From Strongylocentrotus pallidus (Eukaryota; Echinodermata; Echinoidea; Camarodonta; Strongylocentrotidae): a DNA stretch of 22,491 bases. Position 1 is the stretch's first letter. Every line of letters starts with the position of its first letter. Made by a program: the position numbers and the translations under genes. Below, in pieces: positions 1 through 10,700 of the stretch. Location of the stretch: positions 8,297,062 to 8,319,552 of the forward strand of contig JARBES010000124.1 of NCBI GenBank assembly GCA_030265145.1, read 5' to 3'. Under the pieces are notes generated by a model that made no database searches, was not told the origin of the DNA, and worked only from the letters and a program-made list of their open reading frames with translations.

Positions 1-57
1 TCTCTCTCTCTCCCTCCCTCTCCCCCTCCTCTCTCTCTCTTTCTCTGTTGCTGTCTG
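1..57. repeat. (TC)n pyrimidine-rich microsatellite
   Basis: This stretch is almost pure C and T, mostly TC dinucleotides broken by CCC runs, and it continues off the left edge. A looser pyrimidine-rich tract reaches about position 125. It could act as the polypyrimidine tract of a plus-strand splice acceptor (CCAG ending at 152), but microsatellite expansion is the simpler reading. Confidence 0.85.
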
Positions 58-139
58 TCTCTTTCATTGTCTGTATCATGCTTATCTCTCCCTCTTTCAC
101 TCTCTTACCCTTTCTTCTCCTTTTTCAAAAATCTCTTAC

Positions 140-392
140 CAATATTCTCCAGTTTTCGGCCATTGGACAGAGAACTGCGATGATGAGCAGACATACTAGG
201 GGAGGTCTCAGTGATTCCTGTGGATGGGAAGTCCTCATCCAAAACCTCAATCAGTACTTTCCATATCCTGTCCCTCGGACCGATTGAACATGAACAACAG
301 TCCCAGATTCTAGTGCTGGAGATGATGGTACGGCAGACACGCTCAGGCAACGGACTATGGTCTTGAAACGCTTCTCTGATCATGTGACATCG
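140..392 (-). CDS. candidate internal exon of an unidentified gene
   Basis: Read on the minus strand, this block is bounded by a plausible acceptor (CTCTATCCAG, ending at 393) and a good donor (TTG followed by GTAAGAG, at 139-133). Only one minus frame is open across it, giving 84 codons that include WKVLIEVLDEDFP and SPSMSAHHRSSLSNGRKLE. I recognise no family. The assignment is uncertain, because the plus strand also has open frames here: one after the CCAG at 149-152 ending at a TGA near 287, and one of about 60 codons from 186 to 366 (containing LGEVSVIPVDGKSSSK and GPIEHEQQSQILVLEMM). Composition is more coding-like and less AT-rich than the flanks, so some exon is likely, but strand and frame are inference. 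If the exon is on the plus strand, it could be the last exon of the gene whose poly(A) signal is at 5766. Confidence 0.33.
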
Positions 393-1536
393 CTGGATAG
401 AGGTTACTTTACATCATATCAAGGGAGGGTGACTTGTGCATGTACGTGAAGGTGGTCTTAATGTAGAGGTTCCTAAATACAGGTGTTTACAAAAAACTTC
501 TGTGGAAGGGAGATAAAAGATGTGGTCTTCATTGACAGGTGGTCTTCCTACACGAATAGTAGCTAAATCAGATTTGACTGTATACAGATTCATTGATCCT
601 TACTATTGATGGAGATGAACGTAGGATGGGTTTATTGAAAATCAGCAATGTGCGGTCATTATTAAAGTGTACCGGAAAAAGGAAGATGTTTGGGAAGGAT
701 GTATACCTGAAACCAGGACTGACATTCAAGTCTAGGTCCTGGTATGAATTATGATTGGTCTGGTTGATCAGGGTCTGCTCTTTGTAATCGTAGAACGCTT
801 AAGCCTCGCTCAGATATGGCGTTGCAAAACCAGCAGCGCTTTAATTAAAAAAAGTGTAATATACGTCACATTTCTGTATCTTATAACACACAAGGTCAAT
901 GAAAACGTGCAGGAATTTTGTTACGCGCAGTCGCTATTCATTTACATGCACCAGTAAGAAAAAACTTTGGTGTTTTGTGGCAGCGGTTTACAGCGTTGTA
1001 TCTGATCAAGGTCCTAATTTCTACACGTGTGGGCTGGCGGCTAGACAAGCACAACATCTGTAACGTCTTACATACCCGAGTTGTTTCTCAGATGATGGTA
1101 TACGTTTGGGCAAGTGTCATTTGGTCAGATTGTAGTATTTCAATACCTTGTAAGCTCTTGCAAGAAAATACACACGTAGCCCCGAGGAGCCTCGGAGGGA
1201 GAGCATGTAGGCATCAAGAAAGTGTGTCAAATGGAGGGTTGACTCGAGACTCAAGAAATGAAACAGGGTTGAAGTGACTTCAAGCTGTATGTCCAGCACA
1301 CACTGTGCTCTTTGTGTGTTGGAGGTCATAGGTCAATGTACCGAAGGAGCATTGATTTCAATATCCATAACATTTCTTATCCCAACATATCATCCCCAAA
1401 TTTAAAAAATGTGACTAGAACGCTATAATATACTGAGTGTTATGATACTACTGTACAAAAAACCTCCTTCAGCCTTTCATGTACAATGCAAATTGCAGAG
1501 ACAGAAATGCAGAGATATTGAAATGATGTTATCATG
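393..1536. other. no recognisable gene; GC-richer patch at about 750-1330
   Basis: No open frame here has convincing splice sites or a recognisable product. The segment 750-1330 is GC-richer than its surroundings. It contains a CACGTG-type E-box near 1025 and a short hairpin, CCGAGG-AG-CCTCGG, near 1183-1196, but it has no match elsewhere in the window. It may be intron, untranslated region or an unidentified repeat. Confidence 0.4.
430..580 (-). mobile_element. partial TA-flanked MITE, one end only
   Basis: The right boundary reads CAGATTTGACTG followed by TA. Its reverse complement, CAGTCAAATCTG, matches the end of the elements at 10692 and 17900 (CAGTCAAACCTG) at 11 of 12 positions. Upstream, GTGGTCTT and ACAGGT-type words also occur in those elements. 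No matching opposite end was found, so the left limit is approximate and the copy is probably truncated or diverged. Confidence 0.4.
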
Positions 1537-1540
1537 TTAA

Positions 1541-2043
1541 AGGTAATACGAAGTTTTGGTATGGGGTCTTGAATTTGGTTCAAATGAACATATTGGAAGA
1601 ATATGCGACCCTACAATATTCAGTGATAATTGTCGCGGTTAGAATCGAGTCTAAAGTTTTGAAATAGTAAATAATAAACTCTATATGTTGTATATCTCCC
1701 TCTCAAGGTCAAGACATTAATTAAGCTATGAAACAATGTTTCCTGACTAAAATCGACCGATTAGCTATTCCCGTTTGGAAATTATATATCACAACTACAT
1801 TTTCTGAGATTGTCATAGTCGCAGCTACCATAGTACGACCGTAGACGCTAATTGAAATGTATATCAAAATTTACCGGGAGCACCGGTAAATTTTTATATT
1901 CAATTTTTCTCAAAAGCAGAAGTGTTTCAGGGGCTAAATTTTCTACTGCTTATATTACATCCACAGAGGTATCCAAATACATCAAAATTGTAAAGAATCA
2001 CTATTCAACCATTTTCAAAATTTCCCAAAACTTTGTATTACCT
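1541..2043. mobile_element. TTAA-flanked MITE, family 1, copy 1 (piggyBac-like)
   Basis: This 503-bp element has 20-bp terminal inverted repeats: the left end is AGGTAATACGAAGTTTTGGT and the right end, reverse complemented, is AGGTAATACAAAGTTTTGGG. TTAA lies on both sides (1537-1540 and 2044-2047), as expected of a piggyBac-type target site duplication. A 2-bp TA duplication cannot be excluded, because the ends are symmetric around it. An internal perfect hairpin (AAATTTACCGG, five-base loop, CCGGTAAATTT) lies near 1868-1894. There is no transposase; a 74-codon open frame inside is not conserved in the second copy. The element aligns along its whole length with 14287-14785. Confidence 0.88.
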
Positions 2044-2047
2044 TTAA

Positions 2048-2556
2048 TGCTTTTTGGTTGTTGCTTACCGTCCTAATAGTGTATGTTCGACTCTAACCAG
2101 TATTAGACGCTGCCGTTTTATGGCGTTGCGTGGCATTGTGAAATGTCACACAATTTTTATGCACCTTTCTTGCAATAAATTTCTCCAAATAGTCCTTAAT
2201 ATCATGTTAATATAAAGTAGTTTTACTCTTCTATGGTAGCTTGTTTTCATTGTGTAATGTAAGACCTTGATGAAATCACTGTTTGTAGGCTAGAGATTTT
2301 GAAGGCACCACTGCATGAACAGTTTTAGCGATAGTAAATGTTGCCATCAAACTTCTATCTATTGATCCAGTCAAGGAATATCTTACGGATTCCAAATCAA
2401 AATCTCCTTGTTGATTGTGATCGGTAGGGAGGGTTAACTATTTGCTATAAAGTTTGATTTTCAAAAATTACAATCAATGTCAAATTGTTATGAGAGAGGA
2501 CACTTCCATAAATATGTGATTGAAAGTAACTCAAGAAGTACAGTATTGGTATTGTA
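2048..2556. other. no gene seen; AT-rich single-copy sequence
   Basis: There are no open frames with coding character and no repeat shared with the rest of the window. A small imperfect inverted repeat (TTGTG, spacer, CACAA) occurs near 2137-2152. Confidence 0.5.
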
Positions 2557-2709
2557 CAGGGTCCTGTTTCATGAAACTTGATATCAATAACAAGTTACAA
2601 GCTACTGTTATAAGCTACTGAAATCATGGCATCTGATTGGTTATCAGCAGATTTGTCACTGATTTTTGTCATTTGTCATTGGAAAGAGGCTTTGTGAAAC
2701 GGGTCCCTG
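2557..2709. mobile_element. short MITE with CAGGG-type inverted ends
   Basis: The ends are CAGGGTCCTGTTTCATGAAA on the left and, reverse complemented, CAGGGACCCGTTTCACAAAG on the right: 15 of 20 positions match. GGGNCC(N)GTTTCATGAAA-like ends are, as I recall, common on small non-autonomous elements in marine invertebrate genomes. The element is about 153 bp with no coding capacity. The target site duplication is not clear, so its superfamily is left open. Confidence 0.6.
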
Positions 2710-3177
2710 GTCTATGATCTATGGTTCTGTCTGGTTGAAATTCAATTCAAGTTTGAATTTGAGAGTGTCTGCATTTCATCTAATATTTCATACCAGAGGC
2801 TCAATGACTATAAAGAATTAATCCTTCTATGCATACATGTGATTGGTCAAAGATTACGTCAAATTAGATTACCTTTGAAGCCTGGCCTAGCTGTCATTCA
2901 AATTCCATGAACACTTTATTAAAAAGAAATAGTATGTCAGTACTTGAGCTTTGTAGCATTGTCTTATCCAGTACTTGTAAGATTCCCCCTTGTTGCAAGC
3001 CAGCAAACTCTCATAATGAATTTGGCATTGCTGCCTTGTGAATGTTTATTGTTCCGCTAGAGTGTATTTATTTGAGATTGTATTGGAAGATCATTGAGCT
3101 TCAGGAGCTTTGAGCCTGCTGAGAGTCTGAAGGTGCTTCTCGTCATCGTGTTTTGTTAATTTCAGGAGTTGTGTAGA
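2710..3177. other. no gene seen
   Basis: AT-rich sequence with scattered stops in all frames. I see no repeats shared within the window and no splice-site-bounded exon. Confidence 0.5.
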
Positions 3178-3430
3178 TCATGTGATTGTTCATGCGACTG
3201 ATGCGATCCTCCATGTAATTGTTCATATGACTGATAATGAGATCCAGCATGTGATTCGTCATGTGATCCACCATGTGATCCATCATGTGATCCATCATGT
3301 GATCCATCATGTGATCCATCATGTGATCCATCATGTGATCATTCATGTGATTCATCATGTGATCCATCATGTGATCCATCATGTGATCATTCATGTGACT
3401 GATCATGTGATCCATCATTTGATTCATCAT
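3178..3430. repeat. 12-bp minisatellite, unit CATGTGATCCAT
   Basis: A 12-bp unit repeats in tandem. It is nearly perfect from about 3250 to 3420 and degenerate on the left, where CATGTGATT, CATGCGACT and CATATGACT variants appear. Because 12 is divisible by 3, every frame lacking a stop stays open. This produces long, artificial low-complexity frames on both strands (HVIH repeats on plus, MMDH repeats on minus). Each unit contains a GATC and is partly self-complementary around CATG and ATGTGATC. Confidence 0.92.
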
Positions 3431-4757
3431 TGCTTGTATCCCTGCTTGCTGTGTTGTTATCATTAATCATGCTTGAATTTTGTAGTAATATCCTTGTATG
3501 CATCGAGCACTCCCGATATTACCAACTGAAAGTATTTTGTTTTTATCTAAAGTAATCTGAATTTAAACCTTACATCGAATGATTGTAATATTTTTGTTAA
3601 AATGTTTTGATGAGAATCTTGAAAGTGAAATGAAATATTATTAAAGAGATATAATTCTAAACATACGTTTGTATCAAGGTGTACATATAGTGTTTACAAA
3701 ATTGTAAATTTATTTATAGCACAGTCTATGTAGATGCAAAAACTATGTATGTCAATGGGATAATTTTATGTGAATGTGGGTTTGTAGTACACAGCTAGGT
3801 ATTTCTTTATGCTGTACATGTCTGTAGAGTCTTTAATTGAAATGACATAGTATGTCTATTGTAATTTTACTACAGCATCTGTAGTACAATTACCAAACGA
3901 AATATTGAGTCATGTGTACCACAACTGAAGAGTTGTATGTTTTTTGTCTGTATGTACTTTAGGATATACTTTTACCTTGCTGTCCAATATCAGGTTTTAT
4001 TCCTGAGGGAATACGACGTGATACTGATGACTTTGGCAAGTCCAAGATGATTGTATGTTCATATACCAAGATATCGATCATACCCCATACACTAGAGAGT
4101 TTACAGGAATACTAAACAGAGATAGAGATTGAAAGTGTCATTTTACTTGTTCTTCTGGCATGACAATGCTGAAGACGATGAACTCCATTAATAATTTCTG
4201 TTAACTATTCTGGTAAACTCTGTTAGGATATAATTTGCATTTATCTTGGATTTGCCTACAAGTTTTGTCAGTTTGCTTCAGCGAATGAGAGAAAGACTTT
4301 CAATTGTTTCATATGCCTCATTTATGTTACTGTGGTCAGTTTTGTAGGATGTTTATTTTTTCGTAAAATGTATCTCATGGAAACTAAAAGGTGTGCCTAT
4401 TTAAATTATACCAAAACTAACTCCTTATTGTTGATAGCTTGAACCAGCTTTGAGTGGCTATTAAAAGTTTTTCTTGCATTGCTTTGATCATTTATAAGAT
4501 TTTGCTTCCTATTTATCTAATTTTGTTTATACATGTGTTTCTCTCTAAAAAAAAAATTCAAGTGCTTTTTTAACAGTCAAGGTGTTTGTAAACAGAGGTT
4601 TCTTGAATGATCCAAAAGCTACAAGTACTATATGCATCAGTGGATATTGACAGCCCTCAGTATAATTATGAATATTTATGTCCAAATTTAGTTTTATGAC
4701 GGGCAGAAAAGGGATTTTGAGTAAATTTATTACCAGTGTACACATATTTCTCATTAG
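3431..4757. other. AT-rich non-coding DNA, possibly a long 3' untranslated region
   Basis: No coding signal. The tract is uniformly AT-rich and lies upstream of the plus-strand poly(A) signal at 5766. If the plus-strand neighbour ends there, this would be part of a long 3' UTR, which is inference. The minus-strand open frame 4545-4811 is not preserved in the duplicate and looks random. Confidence 0.4.
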
Positions 4758-5598
4758 GGCAGACAGAGAAGAGAAATATTGCAATAAAATTATCTTTGGC
4801 AAGTTTGCCAAAGTAAATGTTTTCTGCCATTGAAATATGCATAAATAGAAACAGTATTTGTGTTTGTCTCCTTACAACTACATTGATGGTTTTGATACTC
4901 TTAACTTGCCAATCAATGTCACTTCATAAAGTTGCCTTTAAAACTACTCAACTTTGTTTTTACTATGTAAATTGTAAAAGGCAGTAGCAGTAACGAATTG
5001 ATAACAGCATTGCTACAATGTTATAGTATTATATGCTAAGTGAGCATCCACAGTGTAGTAGTCATTTTAACAAATTAATTCGATATCTTAGTTTAGAGTT
5101 ACACGACTGTATGAAGCACAGGCTACAAGGCATGGTTTAGATGTCTTGACAAATGCTTCTTAAAAGTTTTCATGAAAAGAAAACTTCTTTGGTTAAAGTA
5201 TTTAGTCATCCATTTTCACTGCACAAGCTATCAAAGATTGACGTCAGACAATGCTTTTCAGTTACGTTAATATACATGATTTTTAAAAGATTCCTTCCAC
5301 AATCCACATAATGTATCACAATTTATTTATTTTGGAGATTATTTAATGCTGCAAATTTTGTAATACTCTCTGACAGCAACGATGTTTCCCTTCAAACAAT
5401 GACTAGCTCATAGGGCTGTCGTAGTTACGTTTTTTCTTTCTTATTTGGGAAAATTTTGAGAAAGAAATTAATGAATCCCATTGTATTTATTTGTAGAGAC
5501 TTATCCTTGACATTTAATTTATTTGTATTAATTTGATTTTAATGACCTGTTAGCTGCTTTAATAGAAAGCTACTACATGTAGGAGGCATAGTAATTTT

Positions 5599-5830
5599 AT
5601 GCAATCTGTGTTTGTGTTAAATGCTCATGTTGCAGATTTTATGTATATTGATCTAATAGGTTCAAACAATGTTTGTACTGTCCAATCTAATGCATCGATT
5701 TATGGGGAGAAGGATATATGGGACTTTTACATTTATTGCAAAGTGTTCTTTGAGATTTTAATGGAAATAAAATACATGAATCTTGTTTGCAAAGTTTTGT
5801 TTCGCTTTGTTTCTTTTTGTATGTGGTGAC
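5599..5830 (+). other. highly conserved tail of a presumed plus-strand 3' UTR
   Basis: By eye, 5599-5805 differs from 12382-12588 at about four positions in roughly 210, while flanking duplicated sequence differs much more and carries gaps. A 76-79 codon open frame runs through both copies, but the two frames diverge at their C-termini after an indel, and the block ends in a poly(A) signal with a downstream GT/T-rich tract. A conserved 3' UTR end is therefore the better reading than a small protein. Confidence 0.55.
5766..5771 (+). terminator. poly(A) signal AATAAA, plus-strand neighbour
   Basis: AATAAA is followed about 15-30 nt later by a GT/T-rich stretch (TTTTGTTTCGCTTTG and TTTCTTTTTGTATGTGG), the usual layout of an animal cleavage site. 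Cleavage is expected near 5785-5795. The signal faces the TPMT copy A signal at 6122, giving a tail-to-tail arrangement. Confidence 0.55.
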
Positions 5831-5966
5831 TGAATTCATTATTATTCTGACACATCAATGTGATGTTCAGTGGAAGTATGATAGCAGTAGCAGTAACTAA
5901 TTGATGACAGCATTATATGCCCATCCCCTTGCCCCCTAAAGACATACCGGTATACATGTATAAAGT

Positions 5967-6022
5967 ATGAATGAATGAATGATCGAACGGATGAATGAAT
6001 GAATGAATGAATGAATGAATGT
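5967..6022. repeat. (ATGA)n tetranucleotide microsatellite
   Basis: About twelve ATGA units with one interruption (GATCGAACGG). Units B and C lack it; B has an unrelated purine-rich insertion in the matching interval. Confidence 0.92.
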
Positions 6023-6121
6023 AGATGATGAAAACAAGATCTTGAATATCTTAGCGCAATGATATACTTGTATCTCAAATGAAATAATGAACAACACAGC
6101 CACATCATTTTCTTGATACAA

Positions 6122-6127
6122 TTTATT
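6122..6127 (-). terminator. poly(A) signal of TPMT-like copy A
   Basis: TTTATT on the plus strand is AATAAA on the coding strand. The surrounding context (ATACAATTTATTG) is preserved at the same place in all three units (6122, 13090 and 20899), which supports use as the gene's 3' end. Confidence 0.5.
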
Positions 6128-7210
6128 GGTTTTGAAAAGAACTTTCAATCATTTAGATTAATTTCCAGCATATTTCAGACAAATGTGCTATGATAATGAC
6201 AATCTATTCAAAATAAAACTATATGAAAAATACAATCATGATTAAAACAGCAATGCACAATCGTGTTACATTAATATTAAGTACTCTCCAAAGTGTTTTT
6301 GGCATTATATACATAGCAAACCTGAGATCTTTGGATGCCTAAAGTTAATATAAAATGATGCACTCCAAGAGTTCTTGTACATGCATCCAATGACTGAATA
6401 ACTGATACCATTTTAATAAGATTTCATTAGAATCCGATATTGCATTTAGCTCTTACAGTAGTATTTACAGATAAAAAGACAATATACAAAACTAACAGTG
6501 TGTACTACATACTTTACTAATATCACAGTGTTATAATGATAAATCCATAATTTATGATTGACAAATAGAAATATCAATTCTATGAGTAATATTATTTCAT
6601 TGCTCCATTACACCAGACTTCTGTTTACCGTAAATATTTCTATTCACTGCCTGGGTAATTTACGTCTGTCACAAATTAAGAATTGGTGAATATTCAACAT
6701 ACGTTTGTGCTTTTACTTGATAAACAACAATAGCAATGAAAACAACAGTTTTAAAAGGCCATCTTATTCAGGCATCGCTGGTTGTCAGATGTCACTCTTA
6801 ATATCTTATAACACGAGATTCCTGATTAAGCATTCTTTATACCGGTACACTGTACATTCAATATACTATATCTACATATACCTACATGTACAAGAGAAGA
6901 AAAGAAAAGGGATTGGGCTTGTAGGCAAATTTTGAAAGACTATAGGGTACTCTAATCCCAGAAACTTAGTGACATGATACTTTTGTTAACGGTGGCCATC
7001 GTGATTGCAATGTGTGTGCAAATTGCAGAATATAAATATTGTGATATATTACATTTCATAGCGCAGCTTGAAATATTTGTCAAGCTTCGCCACTTACATA
7101 ATTTGTGAAAGTTTATGGTTTCACAGACTGTCACAAATGAATTAATTTCATACATAAATCATTTTATAAAGCACAATGTAAATATCAATTATTATTATTA
7201 TTATCATAAT

Positions 7211-7378
7211 ATTTGATTTGATTTATTGGTTTCTGCATCTTTTTTTTCTTTTTTCATCATACATTTTCATGAACATAATATGGTTTAATACAATATTTTA
7301 AGTGTATATAATTTTATACAGATAATAAACAAAATTAAACAAATATATTGAATGCATAATTAACATACATTAGATTGT
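7211..7378 (-). mobile_element. unit A-specific insertion, possible LINE or SINE 3' end
   Basis: Unit B passes directly from the equivalent of 7210 to 7379, so about 168 bp is extra in A. Read on the minus strand it ends in AATAAATCAAATCAAAT, a repetitive A-rich tail of the sort seen at retroposon 3' ends. Family and target duplication are not resolved. It could also be a deletion in B. Confidence 0.35.
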
Positions 7379-7454
7379 TAGTAGAAAGTTGTTATTAGAA
7401 TTATGTTTCATGTGTAAAATTGTTGTAACATTAACGTTAACGTTAACATTACTT

Positions 7455-7525
7455 TGTATTTTTGTTTAGCGCTTAGAAACATTGTATTAAGCACTTTATA
7501 AACATAATATCATATTATTATTATC
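7455..7525. repeat. retroposon-like tail: AAGCACTTTATAAA plus (TTA)n
   Basis: The sequence TTTAGCGCTTAG...AAGCACTTTATAAACATAATATC followed by a TTA/ATT repeat resembles 3' tails of LINE/SINE families I associate with marine invertebrates. A second, similar tail (TATAAAGCACAATGTAAATATC plus ATT repeats) sits at about 7165-7207. Both are matched in unit B at about 14108-14170 and 14251-14822, where a MITE interrupts the second. Confidence 0.4.
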
Positions 7526-7713
7526 AAAGTCTGGATATTATTATGCAAGACTTGCAAGGTTGGTTTTTTTTTTTAATCATGATTTTATTTTATGTACATT
7601 ATTTCAAATAAAATTGATGAACACGAGAGAGCTGAAGCTGATATTATGCAAGATGGGTTATAATCATGTTGACAGATTAATCATGCATACTACAAAGTGT
7701 GCCATAAAAATTA

Positions 7714-10700
7714 TTACTTGAGGAGGATTAAATGGAGTCTGTTCTTAGCCCACCAGCTAGGCCCCCATTCCTCAGCTTCATTGCTGTCTTCCTCACATAG
7801 CATCTCAATACTGCAACGCTCTCCTGTAGAACACAGCAGAAATGAAGGGAGAAAGATATATGAGGTTACTGGAAATGGAATGAGTTGAACTACATTTTGG
7901 TAGAAGAAAAGCAACCATAAAAATTCTTACATTGGCAACAAATTGAATAGTAAAAAATGCAATTTGAAAACTTTTTGACATATTTCCTGTCCATATACAT
8001 CAATGCTTTATTTTAAAAAAATTGGCAAGCTGTTTAAAGAAATATACCAGTCATTTCTAGAAAGTGGAGAAGAAAAATCTGATCACTTTACAACTTCAAA
8101 AAATTCACAGAATTAAAGTGCAGCTATACATACCATACATCTTCTTGAAATCTTTTTCTTCCACCGGTCGAAATTCATCTTCATCATCATTGTCCTCACC
8201 TAATCATATAGTGAAGAAAACAAAATCTGAATATGTAAACGTAGATCCTTAAGAATCTTCATTGATAAAAAGTATAGACCTAGAGTATATTTAAACGAAC
8301 TAATGATGAAATATCAATAGATATTGGGCCACCCTAGCAGTACAACAAATCAATTTAAATGTACAAATTATCAAATATGCATACAGACAAACACCCTTGC
8401 AGTACGTACAACAAATCCATGCAGCTGCTAGTTTTGTTGTGCTATTTGTGACAATGTCATATGTGAAGATCAAAGTAACACGTACATTCCAATTACAGTG
8501 TAATTTTAGAAGAAAAAGGGGAACAAATGAATACTGGTTGCTTCTAAACTATAGATTATTTTAATTAAGAGAGACATAAATATATCTCTGATTCTTTCTA
8601 TATATAGCAGATATCTTTATGAGAGTTCCTGAAACTCATTTTCATTTTGCATGCATATCAAGTGCGTTCCTACATGTACCTTCTATCTCTCCAAAGGCTA
8701 AGGTTTCAGCGAGTATTCGTCCTCCAGGCTTGAGTGCTGATAGAATGATCTCAGAATAGCTGAAACATGAACACCAGTGTAATCACAACTTTCATAAAAT
8801 TCCATATTAATCTCTATGAAATTTCTCTTGAATTTGCCCATTTCAGTCTCGTATAAAGTGACTGATTATTATTTTAATAAACTTCATCTCAAATAATTTC
8901 TGTAAAATTGATAATAGGTTGTCATATAAGCCTTTGTCAAGATTTGTTGTTAATCTGCCCGGAAGAGGTTCGTTCATAATGTTTCTTTAAATTTATACCA
9001 CAAACTTGTTTTTTTTAATTGATATGATTCTGCCTATAATAAAAGAATTTATTTTTTTGAACATCTAAATTCTAAAAATGACAGGAATTAATTATTTGTT
9101 GTGTCTTAATGAAACTTACTCTTTCCTCTCTGCTGGAGGTATGTCTGTCATGGCACCACAGTCCCACACACAGTCAACCTTCCCTATCAGACTCCTGTAC
9201 ATCAAATAAACAAATACTCTCTTTATGCCACTTTATATAGTGGAAAGAATGAAATGGAGTCCAGCTAGGGCAGTGTTTCATGAAACGTGTACATAAAGTT
9301 ATAATAGAAATGCTCCCCATGGAGTGGAGATGGTGTGCACACTGTGTGTATGCAGAATGCTGATGACTGGAGATATACAGCATGTAACAGTACAGAGCTT
9401 TAATGTTTAGTTGCTATATACATGTATATATATATATCAACATTTGTATATCTTCTATCTATCATAAATAGTCGTGGCAGCTAGGCTACATAAATGAATA
9501 AAACTTGAATACTACTAATATATTTAACGACCTTAATGACTAAAATCATCAATGAAAATTTAAAGATTTGGTAAAGAAATATCATATTATGAACGACAGG
9601 ATTCTACGAGTGTACAGGTGGGTTAATTCTTTCACATTGTTTGTTTAACCATTTAAAACAATACATACGGTAGGCACAAATACTAAAAACATTTTTTTCT
9701 TTTAAGAACTATAAATAACAAAATCCAACAGAAATGGAGAAGGTGCACATCATACTCACATATCCATCTCAAAGATGTTACATCTGTACAAAGCGAGCTT
9801 CTTGTCTTTACTCTGTAAAAGAGAAGTAGTAAAAGGAAAAATTAGAGATCATTTGTTGTTGTTTTTATCTGGTTTACAGAAAATCAATTGGAAGAGTAGA
9901 TATACAGCTGATCACACCATTGTTCCATATTCTCAAAAAGATGTTAAAAAATAATCCACATATTATATTAAAGCATATGGAATTTCCATCAGATCTCTGG
10001 AATTAATACATACATTATGCTGGAAGGGGGGGGGGCGGGGTTATATAGTGATTAACAAACTTCGGCTTTAACATATTGCATCATGAAGGTGAGAAAATTA
10101 TATCAGATATAATTTTGAATCACAGATTCTTGTATTGAGCGAGACAAATGAATATTTCAATAACCCTTTTGAAGTTGTAATATTCCCAAAGATCGAAACC
10201 TGCCAGAATCTATACCTAAATGTACACTATACAATTGTAGTTACCTTGTAGCACTTCCCATCATTGACGCTAGGAACTTGAGATGTGGTGTAATTAATCC
10301 GGTGTCGATCAAGAAAGAGATGTAAAGCTTTATCAACCAGCTCTAGACCGATCACCTCATGACCTTCATCGATCAACCTACATGACGACAACAGAGAAAG
10401 AATGAACGATTACCTCAAAAAAGGCCTGAAAGAAGAATATCAAGGAAGAGATTAAGGCTTTGTCAACCACCTCTAGAATTACTTCTCTTTAACAATATGT
10501 AATCAGCGGCATTGAGTCATTAGTGATGATGGGGAGGGGGGTGAGGGCAAATACATACATGTAGATCTGAAGTATAGGCCTATATGAACACAGTACTTAC
10601 AGTTAATCTCACAATCAAGGGGGGGGGGGTGGGGGCGCTTTTTGTCTACCAGCTCACCATAGTCAATGTATGCCCTTTCTTGGTTGTGATACAGTCAAAC

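Larger units (their letters stand above)
6110..7713 (-). other. 3' untranslated region of TPMT-like copy A
   Basis: This non-coding block runs from the stop codon of copy A to the conserved minus-strand AATAAA at 6122-6127. It is shared with 13080-14988 (unit B) and 20890-22396 (unit C), with unit-specific insertions. No conserved open frame is seen. Its extent is inferred from the poly(A) signal alone. Confidence 0.5.

Noticed and set aside
1577-1590. GGTTCAAAT as a tRNA T-loop or B-box
   Set aside because: No A-box or cloverleaf can be built around it, and it lies inside the MITE.
3143-3466. Long histidine/methionine- or HVIH-rich open frames on both strands
   Set aside because: They are products of a 12-bp tandem repeat whose length is a multiple of three; no start context, splice sites or domain support them.
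4545-4811. 88-residue minus-strand open frame
   Set aside because: It crosses the duplication boundary at 4758, is not kept in unit B and has random AT-rich composition.
5599-5829. A 76-79 residue protein conserved between 5599 and 12382
   Set aside because: The nucleotide sequence is near-identical throughout, the two frames have different C-termini after an indel, and an AATAAA with a downstream T/GT-rich tract lies inside. A 3' UTR explains it better.
9266-9300. GGGCAGTGTTTCATGAAACG as another end of the CAGGG-type MITE (also at 16505)
   Set aside because: Only one end-like motif is present and no opposite inverted end could be placed; similarity to 2557 is limited to the TTTCATGAAA core.
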